A stretch of DNA of 64,000 nucleotides from Apoda limacodes. Taxonomy: Eukaryota; Arthropoda; Insecta; Lepidoptera; Limacodidae. The translations under genes and the position numbers were made by a program. The stretch spans positions 21,738,722 through 21,802,721 of the forward strand of contig OX291550.1 of assembly GCA_946406115.1 (NCBI GenBank), written 5' to 3'. Each line of letters begins with the position of its first letter. The stretch's first letter is position 1. Below are positions 33,169-43,585 of the stretch, piece by piece. Below the pieces are notes generated by a model. That model was not told where the DNA came from. It was given only the letters and a program-made list of their open reading frames with translations, and searched no databases.

Positions 33169-34125
33169 TTTTATATTGTAATCGTAGATTCCGTGTATGA
33201 TACAGTCGACTGCATCTTTACCATTTATATTACAGTGACTAACGAGTTTTGCTTTGTCATAAAACTATTCTTCAAGGGATTCTTCTCTGCGACTCTTTCG
33301 TGTCAGCATATCGGTAAGTCTTTCCGCATAGTTTCGATCACCAGGAAAGTTATGTAGCAGTTTTCGTTGCCATTCATCCCAAGTTAAATTGACCGATGAT
33401 AAGCCCTCATACCATTGACGTGCTAACCCAACTAAATTCGGTACGGCATATAAAATAATCTGTTTGTCATTTCATTTGTATATGGTTGCGGTTTCATTTA
33501 CTTTTTTGAGCCAAGATTTCGTAGTTTGAGTTCTTTTACTTGGATCAAAACCTGGTATGACCTCATGTGCACTTATGAACGTATTTTGTCCAAGATTACC
33601 GATTGCGTCGATAAATCGCTTCATGACGTCGTGGCTCCTGCCCCTTTTCGATCTAAGCCGATTTTTGTCATAGCTATGTCTTGTTCTTGATCTTGAACAA
33701 TGTATCCCATTCCTTTAGGATGAGTCTGAGCTATACGATGACGTATCGGTTGTGCTACTTCTAGCTACTCGTCCACTACTAGCAGTATTTACGTCAGAAC
33801 CCGAAGTAGAACTTGAGTATCTTGACTTATATGTTCTACGAGATTGTCGTACACGCCTGGAGGTCGAATGCCTATTCAGGGTAACAGGTTTACTGCTGTG
33901 GGAGGCATTCCGCCTTTTTGTGCGCGTATGTCTACGATCCCTGGATTTCTTATGGTGACGGCGCTGCGAGTTGCTACGGCACCGAGACTGAGACCGAGAC
34001 CGTTCCCGTGAGACTTGTTTTTTGTTCCCGACATTTCTTATTTGTACGTGTCCTGCTTCTTTTGCGCTTTTGCGTTTGGTAAGTAAGTGGCGGAGTCTGC
34101 GCCCTACGCTCCGAGTCAGACATCT
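33169..34125 (-). pseudogene. Gypsy gag with Arg/Ser-rich N-terminus
   Basis: On the minus strand an ATG at 34122-34120 opens MSDSERRAQTPPL. After a frame change near 34010, a long Arg/Ser/Lys-rich stretch follows (about 34000-33730, with RSRSRSR and RRTYKSRYSSSTS type runs and a Ser/Asp cluster). A stop at about 33720 is followed by a capsid-like part: KSWLKKVNETATIYKW, the VGLARQWYEGL box and the WDEWQRKLLHNFP segment (33530-33360), which are characteristic of insect gypsy gag. At least one frameshift and two stops. SR-like domains are known from splicing factors; their presence in gag is unusual. Confidence 0.65.
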
Positions 34126-34490
34126 TGATTTGTATCCAATGCAACAAGTGCTGTGTTTATGGAAAATGGGGTAAGGAAAAAGGAGTAAAATTTCACCATA
34201 TTATTATTTGAAAACCAATAAATGTAATACATATGCATAAAAGTAATCGCGGAATTCAAAAGTTTAAATTTTAAAATTTATTATATATATTATTTAAAAA
34301 CAATTACATTTTTATTCTTTTATTAGAGTTATTTTTTTCTTTACAACCTGGCTACTATGCTTATTTAGCTCCATAGAGTAATTCGATAAATACTCTTTAT
34401 AAAACAATAAACAATGCAAGATCTTACAACAAACCAATTAATTATCATATCAAAATAATTGATTTTAAGTTTCTGGTTTGTCTTTTATAT

Positions 34491-34585
34491 TCTGTATTTT
34501 ATATATATAATAATATCAATTTCTGTATTTTATATATATAATTTATTTTCTGTATTTTATATATATAATAATATCAATATTCAGG
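34491..34585. repeat. Three-unit AT-rich tandem repeat
   Basis: TCTGTATTTTATATATATA starts at 34491, 34522 and 34549, with 'ataataatatcaat' spacers. Units of 27-31 bp. Confidence 0.6.
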
Positions 34586-34629
34586 ACAAATCCTACAATA
34601 CCATCTGATCCCAACCTCAAGGCAACAAC

Positions 34630-34715
34630 CCAAATGTTTGTCCAGTGTGGGGATCGAACTCACTCTCTCATCTCTCTATTGACTGAGCTATGAGGAGGTC
34701 ATCGCAGCGTTAAGA
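34630..34715 (-). repeat. tRNA-derived SINE head inside the gypsy leader
   Basis: The minus strand reads 'cctcatagctcagtcaatagag' (A-box-like) followed by 'gagttcgatcccc' (B box, complement of 34659-34671), in tRNA spacing. No long SINE body recognised. Confidence 0.45.
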
Positions 34716-36202
34716 TCCGAAAGTAATAATTAGTAGTCAATAGTAGTAATATAACCTGGTTATCATAGTGTAGTTTAGTGATCAGCAGGCAAAGCTCTGT
34801 ATATAATGTTATCAGTATAACTTTGTAAAGCAAATAAACAAGCTTTACAATGCCAGTAATTTAATAAAACTAATAAATGTGAAGTTGCTTCATTCTATGT
34901 TTTGGCTCTCTGTATCTATATTACTACATGAGTCAAATTGCTATTGTTTTACTACTGTACTGTAATACATGACAGATGTAACATTTATTGTAAGTTAAGA
35001 ACCTAAGTTGCAACATCATAAGTAAATATTTCAACAAGTGTGCGCCTACCAAGCATTTTTTAAATGCCATGGCAAATGCAGGTACATTCTATAAAGCACA
35101 TTGATGAGTTTAGTATCTTTTTTATTGTCTTACTACCTAATACAAATTATTTATGTCGCTGTGGTAACCAAATCTTAATAGTCTTATAGTTTAACCATAG
35201 TGTATTTACCTATTGTAATGTAAAGTTATAATATGTTGTAGATGTCAGTATCTATTTAGCAAAATTATCGATGATTCCTTGTAATATATTTAATCAATTC
35301 CTTATACAAACTCTCTCGGTATTGAATGTGTATTGTCAATTTACAATAGTCGCAGGTAATAAATGGAAATTAAAACCACATTCTGCAGCACAGAAGCTGA
35401 TGACACTAGTCTGGTAAGGAGTTATTTGGTATGCATGTGATTTATTTTTAATTATTAATAGGACGGATACATTACAAGTATTTAATTAGTTTGGATTTTC
35501 AGGACCTCCAGATTGTGATAAAGCTGGCAATTTGGGTGTACAAAAGGGGGCGCTGAGAAAAAAGAGAAAATTGTACTTATTTAGAATTGTTTGGCAGTAA
35601 TAGCCCCCTATTATTATAGCAGGGTAGACACCGGTTTAATGATCTGAGGGACATAGGTACAATTTGTTTCTGGCGCTCGCCCGCCACTACCGCGGCACGC
35701 TCCGCTCGGCTTCGCGCGCTAATTTTCATGTGCTCCGCTTGGCTTTACGCGCAGGTTTTTATGTTGCAAAGTGAGTCGCCGTGACTATCCTAAATAAGTA
35801 GTTCTTAAAATTTTACTTAGATTTTTTTTATCGATTATTACTTTACAGAGTAAATACTCGATTGTTGAATACTGGCAACATGTTATGTTTTTGTTATTTT
35901 CTCCTCTCATGCGTTTTGTTTTTGTAGATATTTATTGTTGTGTAATGGCTGATTTTGTATGAAATTAATTTATTTATTTTCCGAAAAACCTAGTGTCCTC
36001 CGAGAGTTTCTGATTTTCATCTTTGTATATAAATGTGGTATTCTATCAATAGAAAATTTTATTGCGTAATCTCACGTTCTTGGAAAGTAAAGAATTACCA
36101 TTTTAAGATCCGGTAAAATTTGGTTTTATGCCAACATTCCAAACTTTAGAATCAAAAGGATTACATACCAGTGGGCCGATTGCTAATCCAGCACTTCTGA
36201 AT

Positions 36203-36369
36203 TATTAACTTAATATTTAGAAATAATGAAATACTTGCTGGAATCACGGATATATCTTTATTTTTCACTGATACATCTCTCATTTTTTTTTAATTTTTTT
36301 TCCTCTTCACAAATTATCATCCTTTTTTTCTTTTTTTTTCTATCCTTTTTTTTGTTGCCAACGCTAACA
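36203..36369 (-). repeat. 5' LTR of the gypsy element
   Basis: 167 bp. On the minus strand it starts TGTTAGCGTTGGCAACAAAA and ends AAGTTAATA. Followed inward by the possible tRNA-Leu primer site and outward by the target duplication GGCT (36370-36373). It differs from the 3' LTR by several substitutions and indels, so the insertion is not recent. Confidence 0.75.
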
Positions 36370-36373
36370 GGCT

Positions 36374-36500
36374 CATCCCTGATAGATGTTAACAGGTAAC
36401 TTAATTTTTGTGAGTCAGATAAGTCAGTCCGTCGGTGCACAATGCTATCAAAAAGTGTGATAAAATTAGTCCACTCATCCAATGATCCTCGGAAACTGTA
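36374..36500 (-). pseudogene. Pao/BEL gag, N-terminal part
   Basis: On the minus strand ELYSFRGSLDEWTNFITLF leads into SQKLSYLLTSIRDEP, a conserved part of BEL/Pao gag (DUF1759-like). It is cut by the gypsy insertion. The start of gag, which should extend further right, is missing; 36500-36652 is AT-rich sequence without gag similarity, so a deletion or replacement removed the leader and gag N-terminus. Confidence 0.75.
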
Positions 36501-36652
36501 TAGCTCTTTGCCTTAATGCAAACACCCGATACAGTAGAATATCGAAGTCTATTTTTATTTCGAACAAAAAATAAAAATGTAGGTAAGTAATTAATTAATA
36601 TGCCCGACGAGCGATAATATGAGATAAAACCGGTAAACTATACGACGACGTA

Positions 36653-36679
36653 TCCAACTTAATAAATCTTTACTAAACA
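36653..36679 (-). repeat. 5' LTR remnant of the Pao/BEL element
   Basis: On the minus strand the first 27 bases equal the start of the 3' LTR (TGTTTAGTAAAGATTTATTA, then AGTTGGA). After that the sequence diverges completely. The outer end is followed by the CTATT duplication (36680-36684). Confidence 0.75.
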
Positions 36680-36684
36680 CTATT

Positions 36685-38339
36685 CATTTAGGGTAATTAG
36701 GCCGTTTTATCTAGACCATTCATACAAATCTAGGACTCTATAATAGTACCCCAACCAACATAACTAGTATTATACTTTAAAGATATTATTTTTTATTTGT
36801 TAAAATTAATGTAGGCCGGACATCCGTCCGGAATAAAAAAACAGGATGGGGGATCTAAAATGTGGAGTGAGAAGGTTTTTAGAGTGGGGTTAGTGGTGAT
36901 AAAAGTGCGTGGTTCCATACATACAGAACATTCAATTGCCGTCGTTTAAATTGTCGAAACGCTGCCCGAAAAGGAGAAAACCATAGTCTACGATAGAAGC
37001 TACCTAGAAACCACAAGGGGTTAAACTATGACTAGATTGTGCCACCATTACTGGTTAGTAAATACTTTTATACTAGAAATTACAGTGAAAATATTGTATG
37101 TTCGTTGTGAAATTCTTCAGGTTGTGTTTTAAAAATATTCAAATTAATGTTAAAGCATCCAAATGACGGGCCCGCTTTTGCCGGTTAGAAATTTATACTA
37201 GAAAGAAATCTCAATCACCTCAGTAGGAAGGAATATATTAATGGACCTTGTTTCTAGGACATTTTCAGCTAGGTAAACATAAATCTTCTATAAAAGTAGA
37301 AGTGGGAACTAAGATTATACCAGCCATAATAATTATATAGCCCACTAAAGAACTAGGTCTGCCAAGAGATACAATAATTACTATGTGTAATCCATGTCCA
37401 TCCTTAGCGGCGTTAGTAGGGTTTTACTATTTTGGCTGGCTGGCTGGCTACACTAGGGTGAGCGCTGATGTGCATCGTAAGCGGGCGCCCCTTAAACCTA
37501 CTTTCAGGTCGCAAGTCCTAAACGCTGAGCTACCTGGTTCCCACTATAAAACGAATGGATTTAGTTATTCGTAAATGTGGAAGTAGCATTAATAAGGGTT
37601 CCTTTGCATAGGGATAGCGGAAAAATCATATAACTCTTTAGTACCTGTATCCTATAGTTCTGATATTCGCGTATTTGCTTTGTTTATGTGTTTTGTACTG
37701 ACCGATAGCCGACTGACTGATAGAAATGGTGAAAACTCGAAGTAGGTCATTATTTTATGTTCGTAGATTTAGCTATATTTATTTTCTTGATGAATTTCTT
37801 TTATGCTTATTTGGTGTACTATTGATTGCTGTATTACTCTGACGTACCTACAAAAGAACTGGGGTTACTACTTATTTAACACAAAGGTTTTCGGGTCCTA
37901 CCACTTTTGACGATCACGCTTGGCCAAATAGGATAATTATCTACATCGAATTAATTATTAGATTCATTTAATTTCAACCTGAGTGACTGTAAATGCTTCA
38001 GAAGTTTCTGAGAACAATTTATTATTTTATTAAAATATTCATAAAAAAAAAGAAGGGGGGGCGTTACACTATATTATACCGAGGAAACGAAGGACGGTAA
38101 GAATGAACCCACGAGCGAAGCGAGTGGTTCTGAAATATAATCCTAAGCGAAACGAAGGATTCTAAGAAAAGAGATATAATTTTGCAGCCATGCGAAACAC
38201 ACAATTTTTACACCACCTGCTTGGCAATGTCTACTTACATGTAATGCGAACTCACCAAAAGTAAGTCATTAGATCTAAATTGTATGAATTTCATTAAATC
38301 ACCAAGAATTTAATGTTATTTAGAGTTTAAAAAGTACAA
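36685..38339. other. No gene recognised
   Basis: Contains a small hairpin CCGGAC-ATCC-GTCCGG (36814-36829) and a TGGC tandem (37434-37448). 37450-37560 has a SINE-like feel ('tcgcaagtcctaaacgctgagctacctgg') without clear boxes. 38040-38180 is purine-rich with repeated 'cgaaggat' motifs. The 63-codon stretch 37383-37574 is not convincing. Confidence 0.3.
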
Positions 38340-38410
38340 CTAAAAGTTTCACCACTGAGAACCACTTAGTTGAGAATCGAACTGGCCACCACGAGTAGCA
38401 AATCTCAAAT
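38340..38410. repeat. Short repeat paired with 41165-41230
   Basis: 'CACTGAGAACCACTTAGTTGAGAATCGAACTGGCCACCACGAGTAG' here and 'CACTGAGAACAACTTAATCGGGAATTGGCCACCACGAGTAG' at 41178-41221 are the same sequence with indels, in direct orientation. The 'aatcgaac' core looks like a reversed B box, so a tRNA-like origin is possible. Confidence 0.5.
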
Positions 38411-40066
38411 ACATTTTTTTTATAAAAATGACGAGTAATAATATACCGAATTGACTCCAGAGTTCATTTACTGAAGCCGTTAACATTGTCATCAACCTAC
38501 TCCCAGAGAAGGCCAAGGAGAAGTTTATGAAAGCATACGACGATTTCCACAAACAGAAAATTACAAAATACGTCTTTAACAGAAAAAGTTATTTTTTTTT
38601 GTAGAATTGCTTTTAATTTTCTTACAGAAGGTGTAAAATGAAGATTATTATATAAAGGCGTATCCCTCGAAATCCTTCGTTACGGTCAGGGTTTAATTGT
38701 CGCCCGTGATTTAAGGCACTGGAGTGAAGTGCACACCTAAGCCTGCGCCACTCGATCCATTGTCGTCAAAAATATCACACAAAAAATATTTAACGTGATA
38801 GACTTTCGATGCAAACAAGGGTAAAAAGTGAAGATTTGGTATCTACGTAATTTTTAACATTGCCAATTCGATGTTTTATATATGAATTTGGGAAATATTA
38901 TGGTTTCATTAATAATTAAATACGTATAAGAAATCAAATTATTTAAGGTACTTACTTACCTGTGAATAACCACATCGACATCAATAATTTAACCATACAA
39001 GCGGAATATTGCAATATTTACTACTTCTATTTCCGCAATCATAAATTATAATAACTTAACTCTGCCGTATGATATGACAAAAGCAAACAATTTCCAACAC
39101 TGTTGCATTCCAGTGCACCAAACGATCAATTATTCAAACTTATGCATCCAATACACCAGGATTTGCTCGGTAAAACAAAGCCAGTAGTAATTACCGATCC
39201 ATCTCCCTTCAGTACCAACGCTGCAAAACTTTGAACAATGCTTTGTGTTGAATGTCTGCTGAAAAGTGTCACTAGACTTAAACTATGTATATATGTATCT
39301 ATCAATAAATCTGTGCGGGTTTTTGTGCCTGTGCATGCATTACGAGAAAAGCACTAAAGGATTTTTGATAAAACTTGGCATGGTGATAGCTTAAAGCCTA
39401 GGTTAGTTTTAGGATACCAATACATTTACCAGATCATGCCGTAGTATGCGCCCGAATGAAGTCATGGCAGTCATAGGCAATCTAGTACAGCAATTCTCAA
39501 ATGTTGGCCCCAGTTTCGGTAAAAGACAAGGCAAATACAGTAACCGATTTTTTTCTGGCAAAAATTTTGAAGAAAAAATACTGACATATGTACAATAATT
39601 TTATGAAGTGGCGAGCTGAATAGAAAATAAAACTACTATTATTTTACTTTCCTTATATTTTAAAATGAAAAGAGGAGTGGGTTAAAGGCCCATTTCAGAC
39701 TCGAACTATAAAATATCTTTTCCGAAATGGGTACCTTTCAACCCTTAGTTAACAATCTGCTATTATACATTTAATACAATTATGTTACACATTAAAAAAA
39801 CACATTAAGGTGACATTTTTGCTACTACGGCATTATAATAGTCAAATATACAAATATTATAAGTATAATTTGTATTTCAAGTGCTAAGTGTACATAAAAT
39901 TTGTTGACATCTATTCTTAAGTTATATAAAAACAGTTGTTATTACATTGATCTAAATAAACAGGATGCGACAATGCAAAAAAAGTTTGTGCTGGCCATGA
40001 CGAAACTTGTTTAGCACTTTTGTATATCTACTCGATTTAAATCATTATGATCGACTTTGCTCGTTC
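38411..40066. other. No gene recognised
   Basis: AT-rich. 38690-38760 and 39290-39500 are more GC-balanced; the second ('acgagaaaagcactaaaggatttttgataaaacttggcatggtgata') has the style of dispersed repeats that resemble 'tttgataaaactttggtatggtgata', but I cannot name it. Confidence 0.3.
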
Positions 40067-40310
40067 TTAAGGGGCATATGGCAGCTAACTAGCGCCGCCA
40101 TTAGATATCCATTAGAAAGTGGCCGTTTTTAGCAGAAATGCCAACTACACCTCACAGATATTATTTAGAAACTATGTCTGTAAAACTTTCTCAAAATAGC
40201 TTATGACTAGTTATATATTTCCAACATTTGGTTTTAGAAATTCGTTTTCTACGAAGAGAAAATTTAGTATATCTAATGGCGGCGCTTGTGGGCTGTAAGA
40301 GAGCCCTTAA
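40067..40310. mobile_element. MITE flanked by TTAA, 38 bp inverted ends
   Basis: A 236 bp element (40071-40306) flanked on both sides by TTAA (40067-40070 and 40307-40310). Terminal inverted repeats of 38 bp start GGGGCATATGGCAGC and GGGCTCTCTTACAGC and both end in AGCGCCGCCATTAGATAT, the inner 18 bases being identical. TTAA target duplications are typical of piggyBac-type transposition. There is no transposase, so it is non-autonomous. The superfamily is inferred from the TTAA only. Confidence 0.7.
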
Positions 40311-41479
40311 GCATGATGTACAGATTGACGATGTAAAGCAGCAATGTAAGTAAAAATCATTTCTTACCAACGCTCGGATTGGAACCAACCAAATCCGGGT
40401 TTTTTTACCCTGCGTCCTTACTCAAGTCAGTAAATGATTATTATTATACTTGAGGCAAATAATAATCTGGTCTAGCTTTCAATGAAAGTTTAATGTTTGT
40501 TTTATTTTAATCTAAAATTTTGTTGTTTTTTGTCAATATGACTTTGGAAAACAGGAACTAGTTCATTGATATCTGCTTATATCATTCTATATATGTAATT
40601 TTTTTTTTCTATACGAGCTTAGTTTGGAAAAAAAGTATACCATGTTCGACTATCACCCCCTGCCAGTTATAGCTCAAATACAACTTAGAAAATATCAGTT
40701 TTTCTTGAATTTTTATTTAATGTTCCATAAGGGTGTCGTTAGCAAAGATCGAATCGCCACCTGGAGAGTTTTACTATTCAGGTTTAACACTCTTGCCACA
40801 CACCCTTGGAATGTGAATGCAAATTGCCAATGGCATTAGCTTTGCAAAGAGCTGGCTGTCCGAAATTGAACATTTGGGCACATTATAGCCCAAGTGATAT
40901 AAGAACTTGTTTGTGTTGTAAAAAATCTAGGCGTAATTTATTTTAATGTACTTAAATTTAAACTCTTCAGTTTCATATGAAACAACTACATATAATGATT
41001 TTTTACACAACTTGCACGACAATTTCCAATTATATGTCATGCAACCCTAATTTAAAGTATGTCATTAAACCCGTGTGGATCTAATATTGTGCTAAATTAA
41101 ATTAAATTAAAGGGATCTAAAGTATATAAATTTAGAATGTTACCTAAACAAATTTAAAACATTGGTATTATAACTTTTATCACTGAGAACAACTTAATCG
41201 GGAATTGGCCACCACGAGTAGAAACAAAGAAGAAAAAGAATAAGGCGCGAATACTGCAAATTCCGTGCAGGAAAGTCTAAACTCCTTTGCTTCGCTTGAG
41301 TGTTACCCTGGAATTCCTTCTTTACCGTGATGTAAGACAATGCTTTTTCCCCTTGGTGAATATTCTACTATCACATAGATACAAGCTCCAAAAATTGGTC
41401 GCAAATCGATACAATAAATTAGGCAGGTACCTATTTCATATTTATATATTCAAAATAAAGCACAAATATTTTGTTGTTG
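40311..41479. other. No gene; contains the inverted partner of the 21.34 kb repeat
   Basis: 40775-40905 is the reverse-complement relative of 21340-21450. 41165-41230 is the partner of 38340-38410. Open stretches at 40624-40839 and 41287-41505 are not convincing. The rest is AT-rich. Confidence 0.35.
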
Positions 41480-41700
41480 TTTTTAACCGACTTCAAAAAA
41501 AGTAGGTGTTCAATGCGACCCGTATGTATGTAAACAACCGAATTACACAGTTTTTGTATATGTTAGTCTATACCAGCTTCTTAACATGTGTGCCAAATTT
41601 CATACGTGTATATGTACGTATGTATGTATGTATGTTTGTTACTTAGGAAACAATGAAATAAATCGGTTCAGTAGTTTTTAACATTTAAAGTTAAGTGTGT
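41480..41700 (+). repeat. 'ACCGACTTCAAAAAA' repeat
   Basis: Begins TTTTAACCGACTTCAAAAAAAG, contains 'ttgtatatgttagtctataccagcttcttaacatgtgtgccaaatttcatacgtgta' and a GTAT microsatellite (41607-41637). A common type of insect dispersed repeat. A further start of this type lies at 43247. Confidence 0.45.
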
Positions 41701-42274
41701 ATCTGTCACAAGGAAACAAATTATTGGCGTAACAGCTTATTATACATGTTGGTTTAATTCTTGCATGCAGTTAGGCTCTAGCTAAATAATCTTGATGAAA
41801 ATTCTAATAAAATCGTTAGACAGCTACACTTCATGTTTCATAGAAGAGGTACTATAATTTCATCTAAAACTACACGTAAAAGACAAATAATTAATTGGGT
41901 AAAAGTACTCGAATAGAAAAATTATCGAGTCAATAGTTTAATTACAACTGAAATTAAAATAATTAAGAAATAAAATAGTAATTTGAAGGAATACTAGAAA
42001 ACTATACTCTATTTATTTAATAACTAAAAGGAAAAAAATAAAGTTTAATCTATTAAAAAATCTAAATAATCATAAATGTCAACTATTTTTTTTTTAAGAT
42101 CGGTGCCACTCAGAAGCGTCCGCACGCAATGACGTGTGCTGCGTTCTCGCTAACATCGACTTCGGGCGCGTTCGGCGCTCATCGTAGCGGTTCGGTCGGC
42201 AGGCGGTATATGTAGCTAGTTCAACAGTACTCGTACCGCATACTACAACTTCTACGTAACAACGTTTATACGTA
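41701..42274. other. AT-rich, then a GC-rich block
   Basis: 41701-42095 AT-rich, nothing seen. 42100-42270 is unusually GC-rich for the window ('cttcgggcgcgttcggcgctcatcgtagcggttcggtcggcaggcgg') and precedes a SINE; I do not recognise it. Confidence 0.3.
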
Positions 42275-42515
42275 ATTGTGTCGGCTCCGTGGCTCAGTGA
42301 GTAATTACCCGACTGCTGAATCAAGGGGCGTGGATTCGATTCCCGCACAAGACAAAAATTTATTATTTGTGTTTGTTTTGAGACTGGGTGTTTCCTATGT
42401 ATAATATGTATGTATTTACAAAAACAGTCATATATATGTATTTGTATTCGTTGTTTAGCACAAGCACAAGCAGAAGCTTTGCTTAGTTTGGGACCAGACG
42501 GCGCTGTGTATTTAT
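42275..42515 (+). repeat. tRNA-derived SINE, complete-looking
   Basis: The A-box region CCGTGGCTCAGTGAGTAA (42288-42305) and B box GATTCGATTCC (42333-42343) are in tRNA spacing, forming an internal pol III promoter. The body follows: 'tttgttttgagactgggtgt', 'tcgttgtttagcacaagc', 'agctttgcttagtttggga', ending near TATTTATTTATTTATG. Best copy of the family also at 22138, 12238 and 45965. Confidence 0.7.
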
Positions 42516-43246
42516 TTATTTATGAAAAATATCACCGCTGGCACCGACGTCGACAAAATAGTTGGCATATTTAATTTCCCTTTTTAGTTAAGTATTAAAT
42601 AAATAGAGTATAGTTTGGAGGCCAGTTTAATTTACTTTCAAATTACTTTTTTCTTACTTTACAGATCCTAAAATCCTGTCTTTTACATTTATTTATTTAT
42701 TTATTTATTGAGTAGACACCTGCATCACTTACAGTTTCCCAACACGTGAAACAGGGATAGTGAACATTTTATATAATTTAATTATCTAACAACTGTAAAC
42801 TAATGCAATAAATGTTGCACATTTTATTAAAAAGATGTCAGTATCTGGGTACAGAGCGATCAAGGCGTTGAGCAAGTGGCAGGCCTCGTTGACGCACATT
42901 TTAAATGTAACAATAATTTCATGTAAAAAAAGAAATAACTGTAGAAAGATACTTAACGTCAAGCTAAGCCGAGTACATACTTTTCATTATTAAAAGCTAC
43001 TTAGCAAGTTCATGTATCACTTGAGTACCTAAGTATGTGCTTTAACTTTGGCTTTAAGATACACCTGCCATCAACATTTTAAACACCACTTTATATATTC
43101 GTTTACTCAAACCTTTTACATCATGTCAGTCATATTTTGCACGCTCTTTGGCATCCTATTTTTAGTTTAAAGCTTTTAAACTTAATTTTCATTTCAATTT
43201 CATTTCCTTATTCTTGCTATGACCTCGACTGACGATTTAACCATAT
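42516..43246. other. No gene recognised
   Basis: A TTTA microsatellite lies at 42690-42708. AT-rich otherwise. Confidence 0.3.
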
Positions 43247-43340
43247 TAAACCGACTTCCAAAAAGGAGGAGTTCTTAATTCAGATGTTTGTATTTTTAAT
43301 GTATGATCGGGCATAACTCTGTCCTATAGGCAGATTTTCA
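43247..43340 (+). repeat. 'ACCGACTTCCAAAAAGGAGGAG' repeat start
   Basis: AAACCGACTTCCAAAAAGGAGGAGTTC followed by 'gtatgatcgggcataactctgtcc' is the head of a widespread insect repeat. Truncated. Confidence 0.45.
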
Positions 43341-43585
43341 AAATTCTTTTTTAATTAAAAAAGGGTATACTTTCAAGGTGGTCCCATATTAATGTAGTGA
43401 ATTCAAAACCTAAACTTTTGGTTCAACAAAATACTTGGTGTTGATTTGGAACTGGTGAAATGCCTTTTATGTTGATGATTGTATAAAAATTTTGTTACGA
43501 GTATCGATTCAGTGTACGAGAAAAATAAGCAAAACAATTCGTCACTCAAAAGTAATAAATAAAAACTTTAAAACAAAAAAAAAAC

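Larger units (their letters stand above)
34126..36202 (-). other. Gypsy leader region with later insertions
   Basis: Lies between the 5' LTR and gag, too long for a leader, so it probably holds secondary insertions. Seen: a tandem repeat of TTCTGTATTTTATATATATA (34490-34585), a SINE head (34630-34715), and at 35670-35760 a GC-rich block ('cgctcggcttcgcgcgc' and 'cgcttggctttacgcgc'). Just inside the 5' LTR (36181-36202) the minus strand reads TTCAGAAGTGCTGGATTAG, which resembles the complement of a tRNA-Leu 3' end (TCAGAAGTGGGATT) and may be the primer binding site. The rest is AT-rich. Confidence 0.45.
29598..36369 (-). mobile_element. Ty3/gypsy LTR retrotransposon nested in Pao/BEL gag
   Basis: 6.77 kb, minus strand. 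LTRs at 36203-36369 (5') and 29598-29778 (3'). Target duplication GGCT at 29594-29597 and 36370-36373. Removing the element and one GGCT restores gag codon phase across the junction. Internal order: leader, Arg/Ser-rich gag, capsid, two zinc knuckles, protease, RT, RNase H, a remnant of the integrase C-terminus, a 42/45 bp minisatellite, 3' LTR. Most of integrase is deleted, and RT and gag contain stops. The long leader (34.1-36.2 kb) holds further insertions. The gypsy/Ty3 type follows from the RT-RNase H order before integrase. Confidence 0.85.
24573..36679 (-). mobile_element. Pao/BEL LTR retrotransposon with nested gypsy
   Basis: Outer element, read right to left. It is flanked by CTATT at 24568-24572 and at 36680-36684 (5 bp target duplication, as expected for BEL/Pao). 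The LTR begins TGTTTAGTAAAG on the minus strand at both ends. Order on the minus strand: partial 5' LTR, gag start, nested gypsy (29598-36369), rest of gag, zinc knuckles, protease, RT, RNase H, integrase, purine-rich tract GGGGCGGGG before the 3' LTR. Without the nested element and its extra GGCT the outer element is about 5.33 kb. It has many stops and frameshifts. Family by recognition of the Pao-type protease, RT and integrase; no envelope gene seen. Confidence 0.85.

Noticed and set aside
36258..36482. One 74-codon protein combining gag and a lysine-rich tail
   Set aside because: The lysine-rich tail is translated from the gypsy LTR; the real gag part ends at the insertion site at 36373.
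42288..42345. Possible functional tRNA gene
   Set aside because: The A and B boxes are tRNA-like, but the sequence continues into a SINE body shared with other loci and no proper tRNA fold is evident.
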